DNA of 64,000 bases from Labrys miyagiensis (GTDB lineage: Bacteria > Pseudomonadota > Alphaproteobacteria > Rhizobiales > Labraceae), in assembly GCF_030160835.1 (NCBI RefSeq), contig NZ_BSPC01000057.1, forward strand, positions 24,140-88,139. Direction: 5' to 3'. The position numbers and the translations under genes are program-made. The notes under the pieces are model-generated. The model was not told where the DNA came from. It did no database searches and was given only the letters and a program-made list of their open reading frames with translations. Shown piece after piece: positions 49,426 through 62,033 of the stretch; the first letter of the stretch is position 1, and each line of letters opens with the position of its first letter.

Positions 49426-52400
49426 ATGGCTGCCATCGGCTCAAATCGCGTGGGGTTCTTGGATAATTCAACCTTATCCGAAATCGGCGGCATGCAGGCC
49501 GCAGCCCCAGCAGACGCAACCCTAAGTAATCTTAACTCCTCAGTTGTCCATCTGGTGGTTACAAGTACCATCTACGGTGAAGCTACGTCGAGATTAAACG
49601 TTCCTAAGGACGTTGCTGTACAAGCATATCTCGATGCGGGAATAGCGGCGGGGCAAATTTCTTTACTTGGCACACCCGGGTATCCCGCTGGTGTGCGCGG
49701 CGCTGGAGATAGGAGCATTCTTGCCTCGGTAGAAGCCGTCGCGGCGGCGGGCAACTATGTGGAAGTTATAACGGATGACGGCGGCCTCACCAAGAAAGTA
49801 CGCGCCCTCAACAATCCAAATATAAATGCAATATCAACGTATGATTATATAGAAGATAATTTCCTTGCGGGCGATATCGACTACGAACATTACTTGACGA
49901 CCTCTATGCAGTTAGTGGATGCTAATTTGGTCGATGCTGACAAAGTTATGCTTCCTAACCCAAACATAGACTATGATATTACCAACGGCGTGACAATAAA
50001 TATAAGCCCAGGATTGATAACAGTTGTCGATGCTGACGGTCGCGTATACAAGTTTCTTCCGACCGATAAATTTAGAGTTAATAGCGATGGCTCTATTACA
50101 AAGTATGGGGAATGCTTCCCTGCATCAGTAAAAATATTGCTTCCGGACGGAACCACTAAGTATATTGCGGACGTTCGTGTCGGGGATATGGTTCTAGGCT
50201 ATAACCCTTGGTCTGCGAAGTGGGGCGACTGCGGACTGCAAGCAGCACGAGTCACAAGGCTTTTTAGAAGTGTTACAGATGAATGGTTATTGCTTTCAAC
50301 AGGCCTAATAGTTACGCCTGGCCACTTATTCTTAAATGAAAAGGGTCAATTTGAAAGAATTGATTCCATCGTAAAGCGCGGCGGGCATATCATAGATGCG
50401 GACGGAAAATCGAAAGCCGTATCAGCGAAGCGTATCATATACAATTCGGCGACGCGCAAAGACTATGAGGAGGCGCAACTTACAGTAGGGGCGGCTGTCG
50501 GCGATATAACGTTTTCTTCTTGTTATCAAGTCGGGTGGAAAACATACAATTTTGAGGTAGAAAGGATTCATACTTATATTGCGGACGGCTACCGTGTTCA
50601 TAACGATTCAATTAGTGATCTGATTGGTTACGAAGCTCAGTTTAAGGGTGCAGGTTACGCTTCTGCGTTTTCGGCGATGAGTTCGGATCCAAAGGAGGGA
50701 GTTGAAGCAGCTAAAATCGCTTCCTGGACAGCAAGCGGTCAAGTCGATCCGGATCTACAGAGTGACTACGCGGCTGTCTATGCTCGAGATCCCGCCGTCG
50801 CAAACAAGTTGCTTCAGCAACAGCTGTCGTTGGGAGGCAGCGGGAATGCGATGGGCAGCAATAACGGTTCAATAGGTAACACCAGCCAGGGAGGCCGGGA
50901 GTACGGCCCCGGTAGTGGCGGAAGCGGTCACAGTGGAGAGCAACCAGATCCAAACAGTGGGGGAGGCAAGACCAAACCCGTCCTCCTAGATCTCGACGGA
51001 AACGGCCTGAAGGTGACGCCTCTGACGTCCTCTACTCAATTCCTGGATGAGAACGGAGACGGCTATCTTCATCGTACAGCCTGGGCGGGCACGGGTGACG
51101 GCGTCCTTGTCTTCGATGCAGATCATAATGGCAAGATCAGCCAGCGGAAGGAGTACGTTTTCACGGACTGGGATCCGACAGCGAACTCGGATCTTCAGGC
51201 TCTCAAGGACGTCTTCGACACCAATCACAACGGCAAGCTCGATGCCGGGGATGCGAACTGGTCGGACTTTAAGGTCATGGTCAATGGCCAGATGGTGTCG
51301 CTGGCCTCACTTAACATCACCTCGATTGACCTGACGCCGACAGGCAGTGGCCAGACCTTCAGTGATGGTTCTGCTATCACCGGCACGACGACCTATACCA
51401 AGTCCGATGGCACAACCGGCCAGGTCGGCGACGCGACTTTGGCCAGCGACAGCAACAGCTATCTGGTCCATCAGAGCCAGACCACCAACGCCGATGGTTC
51501 GGTGACCACCGACATCCTCGGCTACAATGCCGATGGCTCCGAAGCCTTCGAGAATGTCGTCACTGTAAGCGCCAATGGGCTGAGCAAGACCATCAAATAT
51601 GACGACAATGGCGATGGCGTGTTCGACCGTTCGCAGACCGACACTATCGTCGTCAACGGCGATGGTTCGTCCACCGAGACGATCAGCGACTTCAATGCGG
51701 ACAGTTCTTTGCGCGACAAGACGGCGATGACCACCAGCGCCGATACCAAGACCGTCACGACGACGATCGACCAGAACGGCGACGGCATCTGGGATCAATC
51801 GCAGGTGTTTGTGAGCAACGCCGATGGCTCCACTTCGACGACCACCAAGAAGCTGGCCGCCAATGGCGCGGTGATCAACCAGACGCAGGTGACCACCAGC
51901 ACGGACGGGCTAAGCAAGACGACCAAGGCCGACAATAGCGGTTCGGGTACTTTCGACCAGATCACCACCGACGTCACGGTGATCAACGGTGACAACAGCC
52001 GTACGGAGACCATCACCGATACCGGCAACAACGGGACGGTGCTCGACAAGACGGTCATTGCGACCAGCGCCGATGCCCGCTCCAAGACGGTGCAAACCGA
52101 CCATAGTGGTTCGGGGACCTTCGATCTTGTCACCACCTCCTCGATTACCATCAATGCCGACAATTCGATAACGACAACGGTGCTGGACAAGAATGCCGAC
52201 GGCTCGCTGCGCGACGAAACGGTCACCACCATCAGCGCGGACGGTTTGTCGCAATCCGTGTCGACGGATCTCAACTCGGACGGCAGCTTCGACCAGGCCT
52301 CGTCTGACGTGACCGTGGTCGGCGGCGATGCTTCGCGCACCGAAACGGTGTCCGACAAGAGTGGCAATGGCACGCTGTTGAGCCAAACCGTCACTGTCAC

Positions 52401-55400
52401 CAGCGGCGACAGGAAGATGATCACCACCACGACGGACAGCAACGGCGACGGCGCCGTCGATCAGACCAAGACGATCGTAGTCAATGCTGACGGGTCGACC
52501 ACCACGACGGTCTCGACCTTTGCCCCGAATGGTACGCTGATCAACCGCACGCTGACGACGTCCTCGGCCAACGGCCTCTCGACCACGACCAAGACTGACA
52601 TTAATGGCGATGGCACCTATGATGCCATCACGACGGACGTCATCGTGGCCAATGCCGATGGCTCCCGTACGGAGACAGTGGCCGACACCAGCGCTAATGG
52701 GGCCCTGATTGACAAGACGATCACCACGACAACTGCTGATGGCTTGACGCAGACCCGGCAGCAGGACCTCAATGGGGACGCCACCATCGACCGGACGACG
52801 GTAGATGCGATTGTGCTGAATGCCGATGGCAGCCGCACCGAGACGGTATCGACGACCAGCAACAACGGGACGTTACTGTCTAAGACGGTGACGATCGATA
52901 GCGCCGACCGCATGACGACGACGGTGACCATCGACGCCAATGGCGATGGCCATGTCGACCAGACGCAGGTCAGAGTGCTCAACTCGGATGGATCGACCAC
53001 AAAGACCGTAACCAACACGGCGATAAGCGGCGTGGTGATCTCCAAGACCGTCACCACGACCAGTACGAACGGTTTGAGCACGACGACGCAGACCGATGTC
53101 GACGGCGATGGCACTTATGACGGCTCCAGCGGCGATGTCGTCGTGCTCAACGCCGATGGCTCGAAAACCGAGACCGCGAGTAGCTTCAGTGGCAGCGGGG
53201 CCCTGCTGAGCAGACAAGTCGTCACCACCAGCGGCAATGGGCTGTCCGTCACAAGGCAAGTGGACGCCAATGGCGATGGCGTCTTCGATAGCGACAGCAC
53301 CGATGTGACGGTGTTGACTACCAATGGTTCGAAGACCGAGACGGTGTCGAAGTACAATGGGGCTGGAACAGCTCTGCTCAGCAAGATTGTCACCACGACG
53401 TCCGGCAACGGGCTGTCGACCGTGACCGCAGGGGACATTGATGGTGACGGCACGGTGGACCTCACTGTCAGCGATGTCGTGACCCTGAATGCCGATGGCT
53501 CGAAGGCAGAGACGAAAGCCACGACAAACTCGGCTGGCGGGCTCATCGCGAAAGTGGTGACGACGACCAGTGCGGACCGAAAGACGATCACAACTGCGAC
53601 CGATCTCGATGGCAATGGCGTCAACGACATCACATCCACTGCCGTGGTGAACGCCGACGGCTCGACCACGACGACGGTCTCGACCTATGACACCACGGGC
53701 ACGCTGATCTCGACATCGACGAAGACCGTCAGCGCAAACGGGCTGTCGACCACGACGCAGACCGATCTTGACGCCAATGGTTCGATCGACCTTGCCACCA
53801 GCGATGTCACCGTTGTGAATGCCGATGGCTCAAGGACGGAAACTGCCGCTGAATATACCGGCACTTCGACTTTAAAGAACAAGATCATCCGGACCACCAG
53901 CGCCAGCGGTTTGTCGGTCGTCACGACATGGGACGATACTGGCGATGGGACCGTCGATCGTACGCAAAACGACGTCAAGACGCTGAACACGGATGGCTCC
54001 ATCACCGAAGTGGTGACCAACACCGGCAGCCAGGCCAACAAAACCACCACGACGGTCAGCGCCAATCTGTTGACGAAAACGGTCACCAAGGACATCGACG
54101 GCAATGGCACCGTCGACCAGACCATCCTGACCCAGGTGAATGCCGACGGCTCGACCTTGATCTCGTCAATGGACGGTACCGTCAAATCGGCTTCCGGCCG
54201 CAGCTATGGCGGCACCAACGGGCGCTACGAAACCGACAGCGCCAATGGCCTGTCGAAGACGATCTACTACGATGCCAATGGCGATGGGCTCGCCGAGCAG
54301 CTCACCACCGATGTGACGGTGATCAATGCCGATGGCTCGAAGGTCGAGACCATTACGGACTCGACGCTGACGGGCGGCGTCGCGACTTCGGCCAATCCGG
54401 TCTACACCGCAACGCTCAAGGACAAGGAGATCATCACCACCAGCGCCGATGGGTTGACCACCGCAAGTCAGTATGACCTGACCGGCACCGGCAGCTTCCC
54501 GGAAGTGATCACCAGCCAGCTCACTTACAATGCCGATGGCTCGACAACGCAGTCACTGGCGGAGAGCCATTCCGGCGTGCAGTCGCATCGATACATGATG
54601 TCCACGAGCGGTGACGGCCTTACCAAGACCACCGTCTGGGAAGGCAATAACGACAGCTCTGGCCATCAGAGCGAACTCTATCGCCTTTATCATGGCTTTT
54701 TTGACCGGGATCCCGACTGGGGCGGATATGAGGATTATCTCGCTCAACTGGATGGGGGAACCGCGACGCCGGAAGACATCGCATCCGACTTCCTCGATTC
54801 AAGCGAATTCAACGAAGCCTATGGCAGCCCGAGCGATAGCGACTACATCACGCTGCTCTATCAAAATGCCCTGGGACGTTCCCCGACCACCGCTGAGCTT
54901 GCCCAGTGGCAGACTTCCCTCGATGGTGGCATGTCACGGCCTGACCTGGCGCTCGCGATCATCGATTCTCCGGAGGGGATCTCGCATACCCAGGCGGCGG
55001 AGCTCGACTGGGCGGTCAGCGCGCATTGGATCACCGGGACCACGCGCAGTGAGTCCGATGATGCCACCGTCCTCAATGCGGACGGCTCGAACACCGAGAC
55101 CATCACCAACACCAGGCTGGACGGCTCGCTGATGTCCAGCACGACGAAGACCACCAGCGCCGACGGCCGCACGGTGTGGGTGCAGGAGGATACCACGGGC
55201 TCGGGGTCCATGACCCAGGGCCACATCACATACACCTCGACCCTGGCCGATGGTTCCACACAGACCACGGTCAATGATCTGAACGCTGATTGGAGCCTGA
55301 AGGATACGGTAACGACCACGGTCAGCGCGGATAAGCTCGTCACCACCATCAAGCGCGACGCCAACGGCGATGGCACCAACGACGAGACGGAGGTCATTAC

Positions 55401-57780
55401 CAGGCAGGTCGATGGCAGCTCCTCCGATGTCACCACCGACTACAGCTACGGTGGAACGATGCTTGCCAAGACCACTGAGACCACCAGTTCGGATGGCCTG
55501 AGCTCGAACTACAGTTGGGATCTGAACGGCGACGGGGTGGCCGACAACATACGCAGTGTCGTGCGGGTTAACAACGCCGATGGCTCCACTACCGAGACCG
55601 TGAAGGACTACCAGACGAGCACGAAGACCGCGTCCGGCTGGGGCTCGGCCATCACCGCCAAACTGCTGATGACCACGGTGAATACGGTGAGCGCCGACGG
55701 CAGAACGCACACGACGACGCTCACCTACGCTACGTCGACGACCTCGACCATGGGGGTAGGGAATATCGGGCCTTACGTCTATCACGCCAGCTATACGAGC
55801 GACACCGGCGCGCAGGCCGTGCACCAGACCATCAGCAAAACGATCGACAATATCGATAACTCGACGGTGACGACGGTCACCAACGACTCCACCGCCAAGT
55901 CGGTTAAACCGATGAATGGAAAGGTGTTGTGGAACTCGGTCATCGCCACCACCAACAAAGCCGTGGCGTCGAAGATCATCGCGACTACGAGTGCGGATGG
56001 TCTCACCACGACGATCCAGGCCGACTATGACGGCAACGGCACCTATGAGCACACCGAGGCCTGGCAGACCCAGATCGACGGCTCGCAAATCGGCACGATG
56101 CAAGATGTCAATTCGACGGGTGTGGTCAAGGCCCTGGGCACCGAAACCATCAGCGCCGATGGTCTGATCACCACACTCAGCGAGGACTCGGACAACAACG
56201 GCACGATCGATCATGTCGATACCGCCACGACCCACGTGGATGGTTCGATCACCGAGACCGTAACGGACTACAAGACCGACGGCACGCTCAAGCAGACCGT
56301 GGTCAAGAATGTCGGGGCCGATGGCCAACAAACGGCGACCGTCACCACCACACCTCCGACGACCGTTGGGGGATCGGCAACCTCCACCGCCGTCATCGTG
56401 GGCAGCGGGTTGTCGGCGACAGCGAACAATTCGAACGACACGGCGACAATTACAGGCAATTACAACGTCCTGTCGTTGGATACGGGGACGGACACCACGA
56501 CCATCACTGGAACAGGCAACGTCGTCAATATCGGCAACAACGTCACACTCACCGTGACCGGCGGCACCAGCAACATCCTCAATGTCAATGGCACCGGCGA
56601 TGCGCTGAGCGTGAGTTCGGCCACCATCAATATCGCCGATGATGCCAGTGCGACGGTGACGGGTGCGTCGAACGTGGTGAACGTGACCGACGATGGCACC
56701 GTGTCGACGACGGGCAACACCAATGCGGTGACGGCGACGGGCGGCGGCGCAACGGTGACGATGAAGGGTGCGACTGGCGGCAAAGCGACCATGAGCAATG
56801 GCACCCTGAACCTGGGAACCAGCACCGCAGTGCTGCTGACGGGATCGGGCAATGCCGTCAAGGAAACGGGCAGCGACACGCTGACGGGCACCGGCACGGG
56901 TGGCACCCTGGATGTCACCGGCATCACCAATGCTGCGACGCTGTCGTCGGCGGCAGTGACGGTGGAAGGGGGCGGCATTTTAACCCTTACCGGCACCTCG
57001 GATACTGTGACCCTGATAGGCAACGCCGCGCAGGTGACGGTCTCGAGCGCCACCGACACGGTCGATGTCGTGGGCACTTCGGCCAAGGTCACCGTGACGG
57101 GTGGTGGCGGTCAGGTCACGCTGGAGAACGGCGCCTCGGCGACGGTCGTCAACAACACCAATGCGATCACGCTGACCAGCAATACCAGCCTGACGGCCAG
57201 CGGCACCGGGAACACCATCACAGTGAACGGAACCGGCAACACCATCACCGGCACTTCGGAGACGATCAACATCAGCGCCGGCGCCAGCGCCACTGTGACG
57301 GGTGCCACCGACACAGTCGGGATCACCGGCAACGGTGCCCTCACCATCTCGGGCAACACCGCCCATGTGACGGCGACCGGAACCGGTGGTTCTGTCACCT
57401 TCGCAAGTGGGACCGGTGGCACCGCGACGATCTCCGGCGGCACGATCACTCTCGCAAACGCCATCTCTGCGTCGGTGACGGGTTCTAACGACACGGTCAA
57501 CTTCGGCCATGGCGGCTCGGTCACGGTGACCGGCTCGAACGATACCTTCGTGTTCAAGCCGAGCTTCGGCCTCGATACGGTCACGGGCTATCAGGCCTCG
57601 GGTAGCGGCGCCGATCAGATCAACATCGACCACACGGTGTTCGCCGACTGGGCGACCTTGCTCTCCCACACGACACAGTCCGGCACCGATACGATCATCA
57701 CGGCCGATGCCAGCGACAAGATCACCTTGAAGAACACGACCGTGGCCAGCCTGCAGCAGAGCAACTTCCACTTCACCTGA
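49426..57780 (+). CDS. Giant type I-secreted exoprotein: PIN-like, Hint, EF-hand-like, repeats, DUF4214
   Basis: 2784 residues. 1-225: PIN-like nuclease pattern with Asp13 (GFLDNSTLSEI), Glu52 (TIYGEAT), Asp95 (GAGDRSILAS) and Asp117 (VITDDGGL). 230-394: Hint domain starting Cys230 (GECFPASVKILLPDG), with TPGH300 and the end TYIADGYRVHND. 520-640: calcium-type motifs (LLDLDGNGLKV, DENGDGYLHR, DADHNGKISQRKE). ~660-2290: about two dozen ~55-residue repeats (TSADGLSKTT, D.NGDGTFD, VVNADGSRTETV). 1750-1850: DUF4214. ~2310-2690: Thr/Gly/Asn beta-helix. End: NDTFVFKPSFGLDTVTGYQA to SNFHFT, an RTX-type signal. Hint proteins self-cleave at Cys; release of the PIN-like head is inferred. Confidence 0.88.
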   Translation: MAAIGSNRVGFLDNSTLSEIGGMQAAAPADATLSNLNSSVVHLVVTSTIYGEATSRLNVPKDVAVQAYLDAGIAAGQISLLGTPGYPAGVRGAGDRSILASVEAVAAAGNYVEVITDDGGLTKKVRALNNPNINAISTYDYIEDNFLAGDIDYEHYLTTSMQLVDANLVDADKVMLPNPNIDYDITNGVTINISPGLITVVDADGRVYKFLPTDKFRVNSDGSITKYGECFPASVKILLPDGTTKYIADVRVGDMVLGYNPWSAKWGDCGLQAARVTRLFRSVTDEWLLLSTGLIVTPGHLFLNEKGQFERIDSIVKRGGHIIDADGKSKAVSAKRIIYNSATRKDYEEAQLTVGAAVGDITFSSCYQVGWKTYNFEVERIHTYIADGYRVHNDSISDLIGYEAQFKGAGYASAFSAMSSDPKEGVEAAKIASWTASGQVDPDLQSDYAAVYARDPAVANKLLQQQLSLGGSGNAMGSNNGSIGNTSQGGREYGPGSGGSGHSGEQPDPNSGGGKTKPVLLDLDGNGLKVTPLTSSTQFLDENGDGYLHRTAWAGTGDGVLVFDADHNGKISQRKEYVFTDWDPTANSDLQALKDVFDTNHNGKLDAGDANWSDFKVMVNGQMVSLASLNITSIDLTPTGSGQTFSDGSAITGTTTYTKSDGTTGQVGDATLASDSNSYLVHQSQTTNADGSVTTDILGYNADGSEAFENVVTVSANGLSKTIKYDDNGDGVFDRSQTDTIVVNGDGSSTETISDFNADSSLRDKTAMTTSADTKTVTTTIDQNGDGIWDQSQVFVSNADGSTSTTTKKLAANGAVINQTQVTTSTDGLSKTTKADNSGSGTFDQITTDVTVINGDNSRTETITDTGNNGTVLDKTVIATSADARSKTVQTDHSGSGTFDLVTTSSITINADNSITTTVLDKNADGSLRDETVTTISADGLSQSVSTDLNSDGSFDQASSDVTVVGGDASRTETVSDKSGNGTLLSQTVTVTSGDRKMITTTTDSNGDGAVDQTKTIVVNADGSTTTTVSTFAPNGTLINRTLTTSSANGLSTTTKTDINGDGTYDAITTDVIVANADGSRTETVADTSANGALIDKTITTTTADGLTQTRQQDLNGDATIDRTTVDAIVLNADGSRTETVSTTSNNGTLLSKTVTIDSADRMTTTVTIDANGDGHVDQTQVRVLNSDGSTTKTVTNTAISGVVISKTVTTTSTNGLSTTTQTDVDGDGTYDGSSGDVVVLNADGSKTETASSFSGSGALLSRQVVTTSGNGLSVTRQVDANGDGVFDSDSTDVTVLTTNGSKTETVSKYNGAGTALLSKIVTTTSGNGLSTVTAGDIDGDGTVDLTVSDVVTLNADGSKAETKATTNSAGGLIAKVVTTTSADRKTITTATDLDGNGVNDITSTAVVNADGSTTTTVSTYDTTGTLISTSTKTVSANGLSTTTQTDLDANGSIDLATSDVTVVNADGSRTETAAEYTGTSTLKNKIIRTTSASGLSVVTTWDDTGDGTVDRTQNDVKTLNTDGSITEVVTNTGSQANKTTTTVSANLLTKTVTKDIDGNGTVDQTILTQVNADGSTLISSMDGTVKSASGRSYGGTNGRYETDSANGLSKTIYYDANGDGLAEQLTTDVTVINADGSKVETITDSTLTGGVATSANPVYTATLKDKEIITTSADGLTTASQYDLTGTGSFPEVITSQLTYNADGSTTQSLAESHSGVQSHRYMMSTSGDGLTKTTVWEGNNDSSGHQSELYRLYHGFFDRDPDWGGYEDYLAQLDGGTATPEDIASDFLDSSEFNEAYGSPSDSDYITLLYQNALGRSPTTAELAQWQTSLDGGMSRPDLALAIIDSPEGISHTQAAELDWAVSAHWITGTTRSESDDATVLNADGSNTETITNTRLDGSLMSSTTKTTSADGRTVWVQEDTTGSGSMTQGHITYTSTLADGSTQTTVNDLNADWSLKDTVTTTVSADKLVTTIKRDANGDGTNDETEVITRQVDGSSSDVTTDYSYGGTMLAKTTETTSSDGLSSNYSWDLNGDGVADNIRSVVRVNNADGSTTETVKDYQTSTKTASGWGSAITAKLLMTTVNTVSADGRTHTTTLTYATSTTSTMGVGNIGPYVYHASYTSDTGAQAVHQTISKTIDNIDNSTVTTVTNDSTAKSVKPMNGKVLWNSVIATTNKAVASKIIATTSADGLTTTIQADYDGNGTYEHTEAWQTQIDGSQIGTMQDVNSTGVVKALGTETISADGLITTLSEDSDNNGTIDHVDTATTHVDGSITETVTDYKTDGTLKQTVVKNVGADGQQTATVTTTPPTTVGGSATSTAVIVGSGLSATANNSNDTATITGNYNVLSLDTGTDTTTITGTGNVVNIGNNVTLTVTGGTSNILNVNGTGDALSVSSATINIADDASATVTGASNVVNVTDDGTVSTTGNTNAVTATGGGATVTMKGATGGKATMSNGTLNLGTSTAVLLTGSGNAVKETGSDTLTGTGTGGTLDVTGITNAATLSSAAVTVEGGGILTLTGTSDTVTLIGNAAQVTVSSATDTVDVVGTSAKVTVTGGGGQVTLENGASATVVNNTNAITLTSNTSLTASGTGNTITVNGTGNTITGTSETINISAGASATVTGATDTVGITGNGALTISGNTAHVTATGTGGSVTFASGTGGTATISGGTITLANAISASVTGSNDTVNFGHGGSVTVTGSNDTFVFKPSFGLDTVTGYQASGSGADQINIDHTVFADWATLLSHTTQSGTDTIITADASDKITLKNTTVASLQQSNFHFT
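51540..56340 (+). repeat. Long array of ~165-base coding repeats
   Basis: Roughly two dozen copies of a unit encoding TTSADGLS.T...DGNGDG..D..T.V.NADGS.TET, interrupted once by the DUF4214 domain (about 54660-54980). Copy divergence is moderate. This is protein-coding, not a CRISPR or DNA satellite. Confidence 0.85.
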
Positions 57781-57802
57781 TCGGGTCTCGGCTCAAACAT
57801 TG

Positions 57803-57825
57803 GCCGGGCAGTTCACCTGCCCGGC
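57803..57825 (+). other. Perfect 9-bp stem after the exoprotein gene
   Basis: GCCGGGCAG / CTGCCCGGC with a 5-base loop, 22 bases past the stop and without a T tract. It may protect the long upstream mRNA or partly attenuate expression of the secretion genes. Confidence 0.5.
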
Positions 57826-57886
57826 ACCTCCGCAACTGCTGTTGGACAGCAGGTGCAATTTCTTTTTTGTCTTTCCTGGTGTCTTC

Positions 57887-58291
57887 ATGACCGAGCAGGT
57901 CGGATTTCTGCCCGCATCGCATACTTCCGCAGCTTCCATTTCTGACAACGAATGGATCGTAAGCTCTGGCCTGAGCTTTCGGGGAGGTGTGGAGGCCGCC
58001 CCCCAGACGCATGGACTGGGTCCTGCGGCGCCCTTCGTCTACGCACCAGTCCTCAGTGATCACAACGCGTTCTGGTCACCGACATCAGCCGGTTCGATGC
58101 AGGTGTCTTCGTCCGCCCAATCTCCGGCGAGCGATGCTTCCCTTCACCTCTTCGACAGCTGGATCAATACGCTGGCGCCCTGGACCCAGGCCGGCACTGC
58201 AACTGTGCTGCCGCAGGGCAGTGTCTTCGACGGCTATGGCCTTGCCGCCAACGGTATCGACACCATGACCCACGGCGGCTGGACCAGATGA
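57887..58291 (+). CDS. Small protein between exoprotein and exporter, 134 aa
   Basis: MTEQVGFLPASHTSAASISD, then PQTHGLGPAAPFVYAPVLSD, SASDASLHLFDSWINTLAPW and a Gly-rich end. No signal peptide or membrane helix. The low Lys, high Ser/Ala/Pro composition and the ending (FDGYGLAANGIDTMTHGG) resemble a secreted or exporter-associated small protein. It lies between the exoprotein and the ABC exporter in the same direction. It might be a second secreted substrate or a specific cofactor; no family recognised. Confidence 0.55.
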   Translation: MTEQVGFLPASHTSAASISDNEWIVSSGLSFRGGVEAAPQTHGLGPAAPFVYAPVLSDHNAFWSPTSAGSMQVSSSAQSPASDASLHLFDSWINTLAPWTQAGTATVLPQGSVFDGYGLAANGIDTMTHGGWTR

Positions 58292-58341
58292 TCTCCCTCT
58301 TCACAAACGCCGTCACCGTCTACCCCTAACTTCGAGCCGCC

Positions 58342-60503
<2,162 letters not shown>

Positions 60504-60507
<4 letters not shown>

Positions 60508-61964
60508 ACGCCCAGTCCCCACCACCCTCCGGCACCCCCATCCCACCGCCGCGCCGCCTGAAGCCGCGGCGCTCGGACCAGGAGTTCCTCGCCCCGGCGC
60601 TGGAGATCCTGGAGACGCCGCCATCGCCCGTGCGTATGGCGCTGATCGTCATCATCTGCCTGTTCGTCGCCGCGGCGCTGATCTGGGCCTATGTCGGGCG
60701 CATCGACATCATCGCCTCGGCCCAGGGCAAGTTCGAGCCGACCGGCAAGGTCAAGATCGTGCAGCCGCTCGAGACCGGCAAGGTCAGGACATTGCCGCCC
60801 GCTGATGGCGCCCACGTCAAAGAAGGCGATGTGTTGCTCGCGCTCGACGACAATGAGGAACTGGCCGACGAGGCCGGCCTCAGCCGGGACCTTGCTTCCT
60901 TCAAAGCCGAGGCCATCCGCCGGCGCACCGCCATCGCCGCGGCGCGGGACCAGACGCTCTCGCCCGTGCCCGTGATCGCCTGGAGCGACGACATCCCCGA
61001 TGTTCTGCGTCGGCGCGAGCAGAACATCTTGAATAGCGACATCGGCCAGCTAGCCTCGGCACTCGCCTCCCTCAAGGCGCAGCGTGAGCAAAAACTGTTG
61101 GCGCGCGATAAGTTCGCGTCGACCATCGAAACGCAGAAGTCGCTGATCTCGACCCTGCAGGATCGTGTGACCATGCGCTCTACGGCGGCAGCCAAGCAAG
61201 CTGACACCAAATCGAGTGTGATCGACGCGACCGAAACTCTCAAATACCAGATCACTCAGGAGGCGATCCAGCAGGGCGAACTGGCCGATGCGGAGGCGGG
61301 CGCTGCCGTGCTGGAGCGCGAGGTCGACAAGACGCTGCAGGGTTTCATCAGCGACAATGCCGAGAAGCTGGGCGAGGCGGAGCGCCAGATCGACGATCTC
61401 ACCCAGAAGCTCGCCAAGGCGACGGCCGAGCGCGAGCGCAAGACCATCCTCAGCCCGATCTCCGGCACGGTGCAGGAATCGGTAATCACCAATATCGGCC
61501 AGGTCGTCACCGTCGGGCAGGAGGTCATGCGCATCGTGCCCGATGATTCAATGCTTGAGCTGCGGGTCTATGTACTCAACACCGATATCGGCTTCGTCAA
61601 GGCGGGGCAGGAGGCGGTGGTGAAGATCCAGTCCTTCCCCTTTACCCGCTACGGCACCATCACCGCCAAGGTCATCAACGTGGCCACAGACGCCATCCCC
61701 GAACCCGACGCCAAAGAGCTCGAAGGCAACCCGGCGGCGCAGATCTCCAATGCCGCCTTCGCCGGTGCCGAGCGCACGCAGAACCTGGTGTTCCCGGTAA
61801 CCCTCGTGCCGGACAAGACCATCATGAGCGCTGATGGTCACGACGTGCCGCTCACCCCCGGCATGGCGGCGACGGTGGAGATCAAGACCGATAGCCGCAG
61901 GATCCTCGAATATGTGTTCTCGCCGATTGTCGAGGTCACAAGCGAAGCCTTCAAGGAGAGGTAA
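60504..61964 (+). CDS. Type I secretion membrane-fusion protein (HlyD-like)
   Basis: 486 residues. A Pro-rich cytoplasmic N-terminus (PPPSGTPIPPPRRLKPRRSD), one membrane helix (MALIVIICLFVAAALIWAYV, about 45-64), a biotinyl-lipoyl half (GKVKIVQPLETGKVRTLPPA), a long periplasmic coiled coil (about 130-340) and the second lipoyl half (SGTVQESVITNIGQVV) leading to the conserved HlyD C-terminal domain. It bridges the ABC exporter to the outer-membrane channel. No TolC-like gene is in the window, so the channel is encoded elsewhere. Confidence 0.95.
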
Positions 61965-62033
61965 GGCGAACGCTTGGTCCAACGAGCCATCCACTATCTG
62001 AAACCCGATAAGAGAACGAAGACGGAGAAATGC

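Noticed and set aside
54934-56331. 465-codon open frame on the minus strand inside the exoprotein gene
   Set aside because: Antisense to a repetitive, GC-rich gene; low-complexity His/Arg/Gly-rich translation with no recognisable domain. The plus-strand repeats explain it.
51540-56340. Regular repeats considered as CRISPR or satellite DNA
   Set aside because: Unit ~165 bases with no unique spacers; the repeats translate into a consistent protein motif.
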